The notes under the pieces were generated by a model. It ran no database searches. It worked only from the letters and a program-made list of their open reading frames with translations, and was not told where the DNA came from. The position numbers and the translations under genes are program-made. Shown here in pieces: positions 44,189 to 53,016 of a DNA stretch of 64,000 nt; within the stretch, counting starts at the first letter, position 1, and each line of letters opens with the position of its first letter. Location of the stretch: assembly GCA_027077795.1 (NCBI GenBank), contig JALWTT010000006.1:310001-374000 (forward strand). The letters run 5' to 3'. The DNA comes from Thermotogaceae bacterium (GTDB lineage: Bacteria > Thermotogota > Thermotogae > Thermotogales > Thermotogaceae).

Positions 44189-45552
44189 TATGGGAACGCT
44201 GTTATCAGCTGACCTCCTTGTCTCACAATATACAGGGCTATGTAGTCACCTTTCTTGATACGCTTGATCACACTATTCCAGTCTTTAACGTTGGATATTC
44301 TGTACTCCTTGCCGTTGACCACGATCCTCTCTATTACGTCTCCGGGCTGTATACCAAAAGCGCTGCTCGCAACTTTTCTCACAATCACACCTTTCACATT
44401 GCTCGGTATGGAATACTGTTCCCTATCCCCAGGTTGGATGTTATCCACAGTGATTCCCATGAAAGTTCTGGCGACTTGTTCTTGGCTTTCTCCCTCGTAT
44501 TTACCAAGTTTCACGTTCAAAGATATCTTTCTACCTTTTCTGTCCACGAGCACTCTGACGACATCGTTCGGGGTGTAGGAGTGAATTATGGCAACGAGCT
44601 CCGCAGCATTTGAAACTTTCTGGTTGTTCACCCTGATTATGACATCACCGACTTTGATTCCAGATTTGTCAGCTGGTGAGCCCTTTATGACTTCTGTGAC
44701 GAGTGCACCACTGTTGACCTTTAGGCCGAGAGCTTTCACATGGTCTTCTGTAACCGTTACCACCCTCACTCCCAAGAAAGCTTTTTCAGCCTTTCCAGTC
44801 TTTATAAGGGAATCTATGAACCTCTTTGCCGTGTTGATGGGGATGGCGAATCCTATGTTGACGGCTTCGCTTGGATTTATTATCGCCGTGTTTATACCTA
44901 CAACCTGTCCATGTATGTTCAGGAGAGGTCCCCCACTGTTTCCAGGATTTATAGCCGCATCAGTTTGAATGAGATTAGTGTAGTAACCACTGTTATCAGG
45001 TTTTGGGATCTTTCTATGAAGGGCGCTGATCACACCTACTGTTACTGTATGCTGAAATCCAAGTGGATTTCCTATGGCTATAGCCCATTCACCTATTTCC
45101 AGTTTATCAGAATCCCCCATTTCCAGCACAGGTAGCTTCTTTCCCTTCGGATCTATCTTGATAACAGCTATATCCAGCTCTTCATCTCCGCCTATATACT
45201 TGGCACTGTACTTAGATCCATCGAGCATTGTCACCGTTATCTGCTTCGCTTCGTGAACAACATGTTCGTTCGTGAGAATGTACCCACTTTTGTCGAATAT
45301 GAAGCCTGATCCTATTCCCACTACCTTTCTCTTGTAATTCTGGAACGGTACATCCCCGAAAAACTTTCTGAAGAACTGATCAGTGAACGGATCAAAGTAT
45401 GAAACAGTTTCCTCCCTGACAACTTCTATTTTCACGACTGCAGGAGCACAGGATTTCACAACTGTCACAACCGGGCTCACATAATTGGGGTTTACATACG
45501 AAAGCCCTAGAACTGCCACTACTAATCCCAGGATGAGTACTAACTTTTTCAT
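44176..45552 (-). CDS. htrA: HtrA/DegP-family periplasmic serine protease
   Basis: 458 residues with a signal peptide (LVLILGLVVAVLGLSYV). The chymotrypsin-like triad is His97 (LTNEHVV), Asp127 (EELDIAVIKID) and Ser206 (NPGNSGGPL). Two PDZ domains follow (PDZ1 near 245-340, GSPADKSGIKVGDVIIRVNN; PDZ2 near 370-458). It degrades or refolds damaged envelope proteins. GGAGAGGAGGG precedes the ATG. It is divergent from cinA and may be stress-regulated, though no regulatory site is evident. Confidence 0.95.
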   Translation of the reverse strand: MKKLVLILGLVVAVLGLSYVNPNYVSPVVTVVKSCAPAVVKIEVVREETVSYFDPFTDQFFRKFFGDVPFQNYKRKVVGIGSGFIFDKSGYILTNEHVVHEAKQITVTMLDGSKYSAKYIGGDEELDIAVIKIDPKGKKLPVLEMGDSDKLEIGEWAIAIGNPLGFQHTVTVGVISALHRKIPKPDNSGYYTNLIQTDAAINPGNSGGPLLNIHGQVVGINTAIINPSEAVNIGFAIPINTAKRFIDSLIKTGKAEKAFLGVRVVTVTEDHVKALGLKVNSGALVTEVIKGSPADKSGIKVGDVIIRVNNQKVSNAAELVAIIHSYTPNDVVRVLVDRKGRKISLNVKLGKYEGESQEQVARTFMGITVDNIQPGDREQYSIPSNVKGVIVRKVASSAFGIQPGDVIERIVVNGKEYRISNVKDWNSVIKRIKKGDYIALYIVRQGGQLITAFPYMGG

Positions 45553-45631
45553 CTCTTATCCCTCCTCTCCTTGATGTATTCTACATCTTTATCTACCACT
45601 CTTTGACTTGTACACCGGCTATTTGTTCAAC

Positions 45632-45637
45632 TATAAT
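45632..45637 (+). promoter_or_regulatory. -10 box for the cinA-che operon
   Basis: Perfect TATAAT, 20 bases before the cinA TTG; the best -35 (TTGTAC, 45608) is 18 bases upstream and weak. Confidence 0.45.
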
Positions 45638-45656
45638 GAACTTTGGGGTGATGATT

Positions 45657-46868
45657 TTGAAGAATGCCTGCTTGATAACAATTGGTAGTGAAATAGTTGA
45701 GGGGATAATCTCAGATGAAAATTCTGTCTATCTCTCGAGAAAACTTCTGGAGCTTGGGTACAGGGTGAAAAGAATAGTTTCAACCGACGACAGCCCAGAT
45801 GAAGTGAGCAGGGAAGTGAGAAAATCGCTGGAGGAGTGTGACTTGGTGATAACAACTGGAGGTTTGGGTCCGACGAGAGATGATATAACGAGAGAAGCTG
45901 TGGCGGAAGCCGTTGGGGAGGACCTGATGTTCAATGAAAAATTGTTTAAGGGAATCGCGGATAAAGTTAGAAGATTTGCGGGAAAGGTTGTAAATTCCGT
46001 TAGAAAAGAAGCCATGGTGATAAGAGGAGCAACTGTTGTGGAGAACGATGTTGGGAGTGCTCCAGGTCAGATCTTTCAATCTGAAGGGAAAGTTGTTCTT
46101 CTTCTCCCAGGTCCTCCTGTCGAAATGAGGAACGTTTTTGAGAAGGCTGCAAAGCTTTTGACTGCTGACGAAAGGTATGTGGTGAAAACTCTGAAATTCT
46201 ACGGTGTTAGGGAATCGACTTTGGAAGATGAACTCTCAGAGATCCTGTATTCGAGCAAAAAGGTAAAAGTGGCTACTCAGGCGAGTTACACCATGGGAGT
46301 TTGGATAAGGTTTACCGCTCCCAAGTCTGCATCTGATGAGCTTTTTGATATGGTAAAAAGGGTGAAAGAAATCCGAGGGGAGGATGTGTACGCAGAGGAT
46401 AACGAAACCATGGAGGAAAGAGTAGTAAGGCTTTTGAGGAAGCAGGAGGTAACCATGTCGGTGGCTGAGTCCTGCAGCGGTGGACTTTTGGCGTCATCAT
46501 TGGTGAACATTCCTGGTGTTTCGAAAGTTTTCAAAGGTGGTATAATAGCATACAGTGATTTCGTGAAAGAGACTGTGCTGGGTGTGAGGCCCGAAACGCT
46601 CCGGGATCATGGAGCAGTTAGTGAGGAATGTGTTGTCGAGATGAGCGAAGGCGTAGCGAACCTCTTGAAAAGTGATTATTCCGTGTCGATATCCGGTGTA
46701 GCTGGACCTGAGGAGGTAGCTGGCAAACCAGTTGGACGTGTCTACATAGACATCTATGATGGGAAGCACCACGTAATTAAGAGAGATTATATGGGTGACA
46801 GGAACACCATTAGAACAAAAGCGGTGATGGATTCGCTGGATACGATAAGAAGGATGTTGGGGGGATGA
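45657..46868 (+). CDS. cinA: CinA: nicotinamide-nucleotide amidase / ADP-ribose pyrophosphatase-like
   Basis: 403 residues. The N-terminal MoCF-like domain (LITIGSEIVEG, VITTGGLGPTRDD) has COG1058 pyrophosphatase motifs, and the C-terminal PncC domain (VAESCSGGLLASSL, SGVAGPEEVAGKPVG) contains the NMN deamidase serine. Together they serve pyridine nucleotide repair/recycling. TTG 45657 is supported by GGGGTGAT upstream and the family N-terminus (KNACLITIGSEI); the more distal start at 45603 precedes the -10 box. cheA follows 3 bases later. Confidence 0.93.
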   Translation: MKNACLITIGSEIVEGIISDENSVYLSRKLLELGYRVKRIVSTDDSPDEVSREVRKSLEECDLVITTGGLGPTRDDITREAVAEAVGEDLMFNEKLFKGIADKVRRFAGKVVNSVRKEAMVIRGATVVENDVGSAPGQIFQSEGKVVLLLPGPPVEMRNVFEKAAKLLTADERYVVKTLKFYGVRESTLEDELSEILYSSKKVKVATQASYTMGVWIRFTAPKSASDELFDMVKRVKEIRGEDVYAEDNETMEERVVRLLRKQEVTMSVAESCSGGLLASSLVNIPGVSKVFKGGIIAYSDFVKETVLGVRPETLRDHGAVSEECVVEMSEGVANLLKSDYSVSISGVAGPEEVAGKPVGRVYIDIYDGKHHVIKRDYMGDRNTIRTKAVMDSLDTIRRMLGG

Positions 46869-46871
46869 AAT

Positions 46872-48896
46872 ATGATGAGAGATGAGTACCTGAGTGTGTT
46901 CATAGATGAGACCAAGGAAGCCATCCAAAACATGAACGACATACTTTTAAAGCTCGAGAAGGATATGGAGGATATGGAATCGATAAACGAGCTCTTTAGA
47001 ATCCTTCATACCTTGAAAGGTATGGCTGGAACCATGGAGTTCAACATCATGATGACACTTTGTCACAGGATGGAAAACCTCCTTGACGAGATAAGAAACG
47101 GTAGAATGAAGCTGACGGAGGATATCGTAGACAAGCTTTTCAAGGGGGCGGACATACTAGAGCAGATGTTAGGCAGCATAGTTGAAGGTGGTAGCGATGA
47201 GCTAGAGGATGTGGATGTTGAAGGGTTGGTACATGAACTGGAAGAGTTTCTCGAGGGAAAGTCCATTGGGAGGATCCCAAAGGATGAGGTTGAAAAGGGT
47301 GAAGGGAAATCTGAGGTGGAAGAAGGAATCCCTATAGAGATAACGGACGACTTGATACATGTGGTAAATGAGGCAAAGAACAAGGGCTATAACTCTTACT
47401 ACATCAGGGTGACTCTAAAAGAGGACACTCAGCTGAAATCCGCCAGGATGTATTTGGTTTTTCACAAAATAGAGGAGCTTGGTGGGGAGCTTCTGAGAAC
47501 ATTCCCCCCGGTTGAGGATATCGAGGATGAGAAATTCGACTTGGATGTTGACATGATAGTGGTTGCAAAGCAATCCGCTGAAGAGCTCTCATCAGCTGTG
47601 GGTAACGTCACAGATGTTGCAAGAGTGGTTGTGAGGCCTTTTGAGCCAGAAGAGGAGCTTGAGAAGAAGAGAGAGGAAGAGAGAAGAAGAGAGGAAGTGA
47701 GTGAGGAAGAGGGAAAGCGAGTGCGTAAAGAGGAGAGAAAGAGAAAGAAAATCACCCAAACTGTTCGGGTTGATATAGAAAAATTGGATACTTTGATGAA
47801 CCTCATGGGAGAGCTCGTTATAGCCAGATCGAGGATAGTTGAGACTTTGAAGAAATACAGCATAAAAGAGGTGGATGAATCTCTGGCCCAGCTCTCCAGG
47901 ATCACACTTGATCTTCAAAATATAGTGATGAAGATAAGGATGGTTCCGATAGCTTATGTGTTCAACAGATTTCCAAGGATGGTCAGAGATTTAGCGAAGC
48001 AGATGAACAAAGAGGTTGACTTCATTATAAAAGGAGAAGAAACTGAGCTCGATAGAACTTTTGTTGAGGAGATAGGGGATCCTTTGCTTCACCTCCTGAG
48101 AAACTCAATAGACCATGGTATTGAGTCCAAAGAGGAGAGAATAGCCAAGGGAAAGCCTCCAAAGGGAACAATTGTCCTCTCTGCACGTCATGAGGGGAAC
48201 AACGTGGTCATAGAAGTCGTGGATGACGGTAAAGGCATAGATCGAGATAAAATCATAAAGAGTGCTGTCGAAAGAGGATTGATAGACGAGACTAAAGCAA
48301 TGATGCTCCCGGATGACAAGGTATTCGAGCTCATATTCCTGCCAGGTTTTTCAACAAAAGAAGAGGTCACGGAGGTTTCTGGAAGAGGAGTTGGAATGGA
48401 TGTTGTCAAGAACGTTGTCGAATCTCTGAACGGAAGTGTCAGCATAGAGTCCCAGAAGGATAAAGGAACAAGGGTTACCATCCGTCTCCCGCTGACGCTC
48501 GCCATAATCCAGGCCCTGCTCGTGAAGGTGAGAGATTTCGTGTACGCCATACCCATAGCGGCTATAGACAGTACACTCAAGATAACCAAGGAAGATATCC
48601 AGGTAGTTCAGGATCAGGAAGTGGTGATGATAAGGCAAGAGGTTGTACCGATAATAAAGCTTTGGGATGCTTTAGGGATACCGCATGATGAAGAAGCTAC
48701 ATCTATGAATGTTGTGATAATAAAAGTGGGTAACAGGAAGTACGGTATAGTTGTGGACACGCTCATAGGTCAAGATGATATCGTTATAAAGAGCTTGGGA
48801 AAGCTCTTTTCCGATGTCAAAGAGTTTAGCGGAGGAGCGGTGCTTGGTGATGGAAGTATCGCGCTCATTTTAGATGTTGCAAATTTGATGGTGTGA
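46872..48896 (+). CDS. cheA: Chemotaxis histidine kinase CheA
   Basis: 674 residues with the P1-P5 order. His46 in [17 protein letters not shown] is the phosphorylation site. P2 (about 160-265) docks CheY. A long charged linker ([16 protein letters not shown]) leads to the P3 dimerisation helix pair, the P4 ATPase ([30 protein letters not shown]) and the P5 CheW-like coupling domain. It senses receptor state and phosphorylates CheY. Receptor and CheR/CheB genes are not in the window. Confidence 0.97.
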   Translation: MMRDEYLSVFIDETKEAIQNMNDILLKLEKDMEDMESINELFRILHTLKGMAGTMEFNIMMTLCHRMENLLDEIRNGRMKLTEDIVDKLFKGADILEQMLGSIVEGGSDELEDVDVEGLVHELEEFLEGKSIGRIPKDEVEKGEGKSEVEEGIPIEITDDLIHVVNEAKNKGYNSYYIRVTLKEDTQLKSARMYLVFHKIEELGGELLRTFPPVEDIEDEKFDLDVDMIVVAKQSAEELSSAVGNVTDVARVVVRPFEPEEELEKKREEERRREEVSEEEGKRVRKEERKRKKITQTVRVDIEKLDTLMNLMGELVIARSRIVETLKKYSIKEVDESLAQLSRITLDLQNIVMKIRMVPIAYVFNRFPRMVRDLAKQMNKEVDFIIKGEETELDRTFVEEIGDPLLHLLRNSIDHGIESKEERIAKGKPPKGTIVLSARHEGNNVVIEVVDDGKGIDRDKIIKSAVERGLIDETKAMMLPDDKVFELIFLPGFSTKEEVTEVSGRGVGMDVVKNVVESLNGSVSIESQKDKGTRVTIRLPLTLAIIQALLVKVRDFVYAIPIAAIDSTLKITKEDIQVVQDQEVVMIRQEVVPIIKLWDALGIPHDEEATSMNVVIIKVGNRKYGIVVDTLIGQDDIVIKSLGKLFSDVKEFSGGAVLGDGSIALILDVANLMV

Positions 48897-48906
48897 GGTG
48901 ATCGGC

Positions 48907-49359
48907 ATGGAAATAGGGGAGAAAGAGGTCATGCAAGAGTTCGAGGTACTCTCCTTCATAGTCGGGGATCAAGAGATGGCTTTCGATGTGGATTATGTTG
49001 AAATAGTCATCGATCTTGCCGAGATAACACCCGTTCCGAAATCCAAGCCTATGATAAAGGGTATCATAAACTTGAGGGGAAGAATTGTACCTATAATAGA
49101 TCTAGCCGATGTTCTAGGGGCAAACGTTGGAGACTCCCAGTACGAAAGCATCGTTGTGATAAAATACAACGACATAGAGGCTGGTTTTATGGTTGGAACG
49201 GTAAAGGGGGTTTTAAGGGCTTCAACCAATGAACTTGAGAGCATTTCTTCGCTGGAGAGATATGGAGAGAAATCTAGAGGCTTGATCAAGAAAGGAAACA
49301 GGCTGGTAGTCTACCTGGATGTAACCAAGATCATAGATGAAATTGCCGGTGAAGGATAA
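48907..49359 (+). CDS. cheW: Chemotaxis adaptor CheW
   Basis: 150 residues, a single CheW domain (IVGDQEMAFDVDYVEIVIDL, IKGIINLRGRIVPIIDLADV, NRLVVYLDVTKI). It couples receptors to CheA. ATG 48907 with GAGG eight bases upstream is preferred over GTG 48898. It is separated from cheA by 10 bases. Confidence 0.95.
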   Translation: MEIGEKEVMQEFEVLSFIVGDQEMAFDVDYVEIVIDLAEITPVPKSKPMIKGIINLRGRIVPIIDLADVLGANVGDSQYESIVVIKYNDIEAGFMVGTVKGVLRASTNELESISSLERYGEKSRGLIKKGNRLVVYLDVTKIIDEIAGEG

Positions 49360-49373
49360 GGGGGGTATGGCGG

Positions 49374-49742
49374 ATGGGTAAAAGAATTCTCATAGTTGAC
49401 GATGCTGCGTTCATGAGGATGCTACTGAAGGATATAGTCAGCAAAGCGGGATTCGAAGTGGTTGGCGAAGCTTCCAATGGTAAAGAGGCTGTCGAGAAGT
49501 ACAGGGAGCTCAAGCCTGATGCGGTTACTATGGATATAACTATGCCTGAGATGAATGGGATAGATGCGGTTAAAGAGATTAAGAAAACGGATCCCAATGC
49601 CAATATAATCATGGTTAGTGCCATGGGACAGCAAGCCATGGTTATAGAGGCAATTCAAGCTGGAGCAAAGGATTTCATAGTGAAACCTTTCCAGCCTGCG
49701 AGGGTTATCGAAGCCTTAAAAAAGGCGGTTGGGGAGGCTTAA
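49374..49742 (+). CDS. cheY: Chemotaxis response regulator CheY
   Basis: 122 residues, one receiver domain. Asp54 (TMDITMPEMNG) is the phosphate acceptor, Asp9/Asp10 bind Mg2+, Ser82 takes the switch-threonine place and Lys104 (VKPFQP) is conserved. It binds the flagellar motor switch. The sequence is very close to T. maritima CheY, including GQQAMVIEAI, supporting the taxonomic placement. Confidence 0.97.
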   Translation: MGKRILIVDDAAFMRMLLKDIVSKAGFEVVGEASNGKEAVEKYRELKPDAVTMDITMPEMNGIDAVKEIKKTDPNANIIMVSAMGQQAMVIEAIQAGAKDFIVKPFQPARVIEALKKAVGEA

Positions 49743-49754
49743 ATCATCTGGGGT

Positions 49755-50069
49755 TTGATCTTTCAGTTCGTTGTATCTCTTGGAGTTCTTCTCGCCATCT
49801 TGTGGATAGTGTATCTCATAATAAATGGAAAGTTTTCCCGGGGATTTCCCGGGAAGAATATTATTATTCTTGAGAAGAAGTACCTGGACAAGAATTCCAT
49901 GATAGTATTGGTTAGGCTGATGGACGATTACTATTTCTTGTTGGTTACACAAGGTGGAGGAACGATTATAAAAAAGCTCGATGAGCTGGAAGCCGGGAAG
50001 ATTATGACGCAGGAGGGAGAAGGGGATTTCAAAAGAATCTTTGGACGTCGCTTTGGGAGGAAACTCTGA
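49755..50069 (+). CDS. fliO: FliO-like flagellar export component
   Basis: 104 residues: one N-terminal helix (FVVSLGVLLAILWIVYLII) followed by a small soluble beta domain (IIILEKKYLDKNSMIVLVRL and YYFLLVTQGGGTIIKKL), the pattern of FliO/FliZ. FliO assists assembly of the FliP pore in the flagellar export gate. The TTG start has only a weak GGGG site; it begins 12 bases after cheY and its stop overlaps the fliP start (TGATG). Identification relies on topology and position before fliP. Confidence 0.75.
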   Translation: MIFQFVVSLGVLLAILWIVYLIINGKFSRGFPGKNIIILEKKYLDKNSMIVLVRLMDDYYFLLVTQGGGTIIKKLDELEAGKIMTQEGEGDFKRIFGRRFGRKL

Positions 50070-50815
50070 TGAGAAAGGTAATAGTAATCCTGATATTGAT
50101 ATCCGTTCTCGCGTCTTCACAACCAACTCCGCCATTCCCGAGTATAAATATAAACTTGGGAGAAGCTAACAATCCACGAAGTTTGGTAGTCACATTGGAG
50201 ATTCTTCTGATACTCACCGTTCTTACCTTAGCACCTAGCATTCTCATCCTTTTCACATCCTTTACTCGAATAATAGTTGTGCTCTCCTTTTTGAGAAATG
50301 GTTTAGGTACTAGAATGACTCCGCCTAACCAGGTTCTCATAGGGCTTGCGCTTTTTCTCACGCTTCTGATAATGAGGCCAGTTTGGAGTGATATGTGGAA
50401 CAGCGCCATAGTACCTTATATGAACAAAGAGATAGGATACCAGGAAATGTTCAAGAGGATAATGAACAGAGAGAGAAAATTCATGATAGGAGAGCTGAAA
50501 AATCATCACAACGAGGACGACGTTTTCCTGATCGCCAACTCGTCCAACATAAAGGTGGACAAGATAGAAGATGCTCCAAACTCCGTTTTGATCCCTGCGT
50601 TTATAATGGGAGAACTCGAGATATCGTTCAAAATGGGAGTGCTTTTGTACATCCCGTTCATAGTGGTTGACATGATAGTCGCCTCAATTCTACTTGCCAT
50701 GGGGATGATCATGATCCCTCCCGTTTTCGTATCGCTTCCGTTCAAAGTGCTCCTTTTTGTCATGGTGAACGGATGGGATCTCGTCATAGGTGGACTTATA
50801 AAGAGCTTCAGCTGA
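50069..50815 (+). CDS. fliP: Flagellar export gate protein FliP
   Basis: 248 residues with a cleavable signal (VIVILILISVLASS). The conserved FliP blocks are present: LAPSILILFTSFTRIIVVLSFLRN, NQVLIGLALFLTLLIM, LIPAFIMGELEISFKMG and ASILLAMGMIMIPPVFVSLPFK. It forms the core of the type III export channel. Normally fliQ and fliR follow; here the run ends and a radical SAM gene with its own promoter comes next, so the other gate genes are elsewhere. Confidence 0.95.
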   Translation: MRKVIVILILISVLASSQPTPPFPSININLGEANNPRSLVVTLEILLILTVLTLAPSILILFTSFTRIIVVLSFLRNGLGTRMTPPNQVLIGLALFLTLLIMRPVWSDMWNSAIVPYMNKEIGYQEMFKRIMNRERKFMIGELKNHHNEDDVFLIANSSNIKVDKIEDAPNSVLIPAFIMGELEISFKMGVLLYIPFIVVDMIVASILLAMGMIMIPPVFVSLPFKVLLFVMVNGWDLVIGGLIKSFS

Positions 50816-50830
50816 TAGAGCTTTCAGCAG

Positions 50831-50860
50831 TTGACACGCACCTGGAATTGGTAGTAAGAT
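50831..50860 (+). promoter_or_regulatory. Promoter of the radical SAM gene
   Basis: A perfect TTGACA (50831-50836), 18-base spacer and TAAGAT (50855-50860). The initiation zone is covered by the palindrome at 50860-50879. Confidence 0.65.
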
Positions 50861-50879
50861 TTACCAACCGGTAAGTAAA
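50860..50879 (+). promoter_or_regulatory. 20-bp palindromic operator, probable TetR-family site
   Basis: TTTACCAACC/GGTAAGTAAA is symmetric at 8 of 10 positions per half around ACC/GGT, the geometry of TetR-family operators. It starts at the last base of the -10 box. The TetR gene at 52396, right after the radical SAM gene, is the obvious candidate regulator. Confidence 0.6.
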
Positions 50880-50898
50880 ACACGGGAGGTGTGTTGAA

Positions 50899-52359
50899 AT
50901 GGCAGTGGGTGGAATTAAAGGAATGATCTACAGGCAAGCTGGAAAGATGCTTTCTTCTTTTCTAAGAAAAGCGGATGAGGAGAAATTTGCCAAGCTCCTC
51001 AACACGCTCAGTGCACTTTCCAAGGAGCCGTCTAAGAGCGGTTTGAAAAAATTGGCAGACATGGCTACTGAAAAGCATCCGATGATAACTTCCTGGGTCA
51101 AGCTCTTCAACAGATCTGCTCCTAAAGTTGTTGAAGGTGTTGTGAACAATCTGATAATAAACGAATTTGCTCTCGGTGAGCCAATAAGGCAAAAGAACAT
51201 GCACAAGTACAAGGTAGTCCTTCCAAAACTTGTTGTCATAAGCCCAACCTATGCTTGTAATCTGAACTGTGTTGGATGCTACGCCGGACTTTATGGAAGA
51301 AAATACGAACTCACAAAGGAAGAGGTTGCGAGTATAATCAAACAGGCAAATGACCTTGGAATATACTTCTTCATAATAACGGGTGGAGAGCCTTTCTTCT
51401 GGCCCCATCTGTTTGATATATTGGAGGAGTTCAAAGACAGCTATTTCCTCATCTACACGAATGGAACTCTGATAAACGATGAGAAGGCTAAGAGGCTCTC
51501 CGAACTTGGGAATGCCACTCTGGCGGTATCGATTGAGGGGTTCGAACTTGACACGGACTGGAGAAGGGGAAGAGGAGTCTTCAAGGCCATTCTGAGAGCT
51601 TGGGAAAACCTCAGGAAATATGGAGTTATATTCGGGACCTCCATAACGGCGACCAAGCTCAACCACGATACTATAATGAGTGACAAGTTCTGGGATTTCT
51701 TGGAAGAGCAGGGAGTGGCGTACGCCTGGGTCTTCCAGTTCATGCCGGTTGGTATGAATCCATCTATGGATCTAGTTCCCACCGCCCAACAGAGGTACGA
51801 GAGGTTCTTCAAAACAGAGGAGCTTAGGTTATCTGGGAGGTTTGCGTTCGTCGCCGATTTCTGGAACCACGGATTTCTCACGCACGGATGTCTCGCGGCT
51901 GGTGCTAAATATTTGCACATCAATGCCAAGGGTTACGCCGAGCCGTGTGTTTTCCAGCAGTTCGCGGTCGACAACATCAGGGAGAAATCCCTCCTTGAAA
52001 TACTCAAGAGTCCGTTCTTTGAAGCCTACAAGAGGATGATCCCTTACAGCAACAACCTCTTCAGACCCTGCCCGATAATAGACAATCCGAAGGTCTTCAG
52101 GGCTATGGTAAAGCATTTCAACGCCATACCACAGCACGAGGGAAGTGAGAAGATCATCACCGATCTAGCACCGGAAATAGACAAACTTGCCGAGGAGTGG
52201 AAAGTGTACGCAGATAAGCTCTGGTACGAACACGGATACGCCGAGAGGTACCCGGTGTTCCGTGGAATCTACAACTACGAGACGAGAATGAAGAGGTACG
52301 CAAACAAGGAGAATATGCTCGCAGTTGATAAGAAGTACATGGCTGCTGAAGCCAAGTGA
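50899..52359 (+). CDS. Radical SAM protein with SPASM-like C-terminus
   Basis: 486 residues. CNLNCVGC (Cys120, 124, 127) binds the SAM 4Fe-4S cluster and IITGGEPFFW is the SAM-binding GGE motif. Further cysteines at THGCLAAG, EPCVFQ and RPCPII fit a SPASM/twitch auxiliary cluster. The first 100 residues form an extra helical domain not seen in standard members. Such proteins often modify peptides, cofactors or lipids; no precursor peptide is visible nearby. Related radical SAM proteins are widespread in Thermotogales. Expression is probably controlled by the adjacent TetR regulator. Confidence 0.85.
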   Translation: MAVGGIKGMIYRQAGKMLSSFLRKADEEKFAKLLNTLSALSKEPSKSGLKKLADMATEKHPMITSWVKLFNRSAPKVVEGVVNNLIINEFALGEPIRQKNMHKYKVVLPKLVVISPTYACNLNCVGCYAGLYGRKYELTKEEVASIIKQANDLGIYFFIITGGEPFFWPHLFDILEEFKDSYFLIYTNGTLINDEKAKRLSELGNATLAVSIEGFELDTDWRRGRGVFKAILRAWENLRKYGVIFGTSITATKLNHDTIMSDKFWDFLEEQGVAYAWVFQFMPVGMNPSMDLVPTAQQRYERFFKTEELRLSGRFAFVADFWNHGFLTHGCLAAGAKYLHINAKGYAEPCVFQQFAVDNIREKSLLEILKSPFFEAYKRMIPYSNNLFRPCPIIDNPKVFRAMVKHFNAIPQHEGSEKIITDLAPEIDKLAEEWKVYADKLWYEHGYAERYPVFRGIYNYETRMKRYANKENMLAVDKKYMAAEAK

Positions 52360-52380
52360 GGGGCACAGCCCCTCACTTTT
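52356..52380 (+). terminator. Terminator after the radical SAM gene
   Basis: GTGAGGGGC, loop ACA, GCCCCTCAC, TTTT; includes the stop codon. Some read-through must reach tetR unless it has its own promoter. Confidence 0.85.
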
Positions 52381-52395
52381 GCTGGGGGAGATTTT

Positions 52396-52938
52396 ATGGA
52401 TACGAGAGAAAAGATTTTAAGTGCTGCTGTGAGGGCTTTTGCGGAGAAAGGGTTCAACGGGGTTAGTGTCGATGAGATAGCTAAAAGAGCTGGAGTGAAG
52501 AAGGCTCTCATATATTACTACTTTCCCAGTAAAGATGAACTCTTCAGAGAAGTTTGGGAGAAATCTTTGGACGAGCTTGAGAACCACCTCTTCTCCGAGA
52601 TAGAAGGGGAAGGAAGTTACATGAAGAAAATAAAGGGCTTCCTCAAAGCTTACATCGATTTCGTTACGAACAGGAAGGTCATATCTGAAGTCATAAATAA
52701 AGAGAGGGCTTCCGTCATGAGTGAGGACAAATGGTCGAATTTGAAGGAAAGATATGAAGGATTCTTGGGAAGAATAGCTCAGCTGATAGACGAGGGGAAA
52801 AGATACAACGCGGTTTACGATGATATAGATCCTTTGGCGGCGGCAAACCTGATTTCGGGATCTTTCGGGCATTCTGAGAAGCCTGGAGTCCTTGAAAAGA
52901 TGATCTCTTTGATAATGCGTGGGATTCTCAAGAAGTGA
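52396..52938 (+). CDS. TetR-family transcriptional repressor
   Basis: 180 residues. The helix-turn-helix is at residues 5-50 ([40 protein letters not shown]). The C-terminal ligand domain is unclassified, and the inducer is unknown. GGGGGAG lies before the ATG. It is 36 bases from the radical SAM gene and terminators flank it on both sides. It likely binds the palindrome at 50860. Confidence 0.93.
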   Translation: MDTREKILSAAVRAFAEKGFNGVSVDEIAKRAGVKKALIYYYFPSKDELFREVWEKSLDELENHLFSEIEGEGSYMKKIKGFLKAYIDFVTNRKVISEVINKERASVMSEDKWSNLKERYEGFLGRIAQLIDEGKRYNAVYDDIDPLAAANLISGSFGHSEKPGVLEKMISLIMRGILKK

Positions 52939-52956
52939 TTCCAGGTGCTTGAGGTA

Positions 52957-52982
52957 GCCGGCGGGAGTCCCGCCGGCTTTTT
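52957..52982 (+). terminator. Terminator after tetR
   Basis: GCCGGCGGG, loop AGT, CCCGCCGGC, then TTTTT. Perfect 9-bp GC stem. Confidence 0.9.
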
Positions 52983-53016
52983 GTTGTATCATTCTAATGC
53001 AGGGAGGTGGGACTCT

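Noticed and set aside
49838-49875. Repeated CCCGGG and an inverted repeat AAGAATA/TATTCTT inside fliO
   Set aside because: Both encode ordinary fliO residues and have no promoter or terminator context; judged chance.
50962-51666. 234-codon antisense open frame inside the radical SAM gene
   Set aside because: Opposite conserved radical SAM motifs and without a ribosome site.
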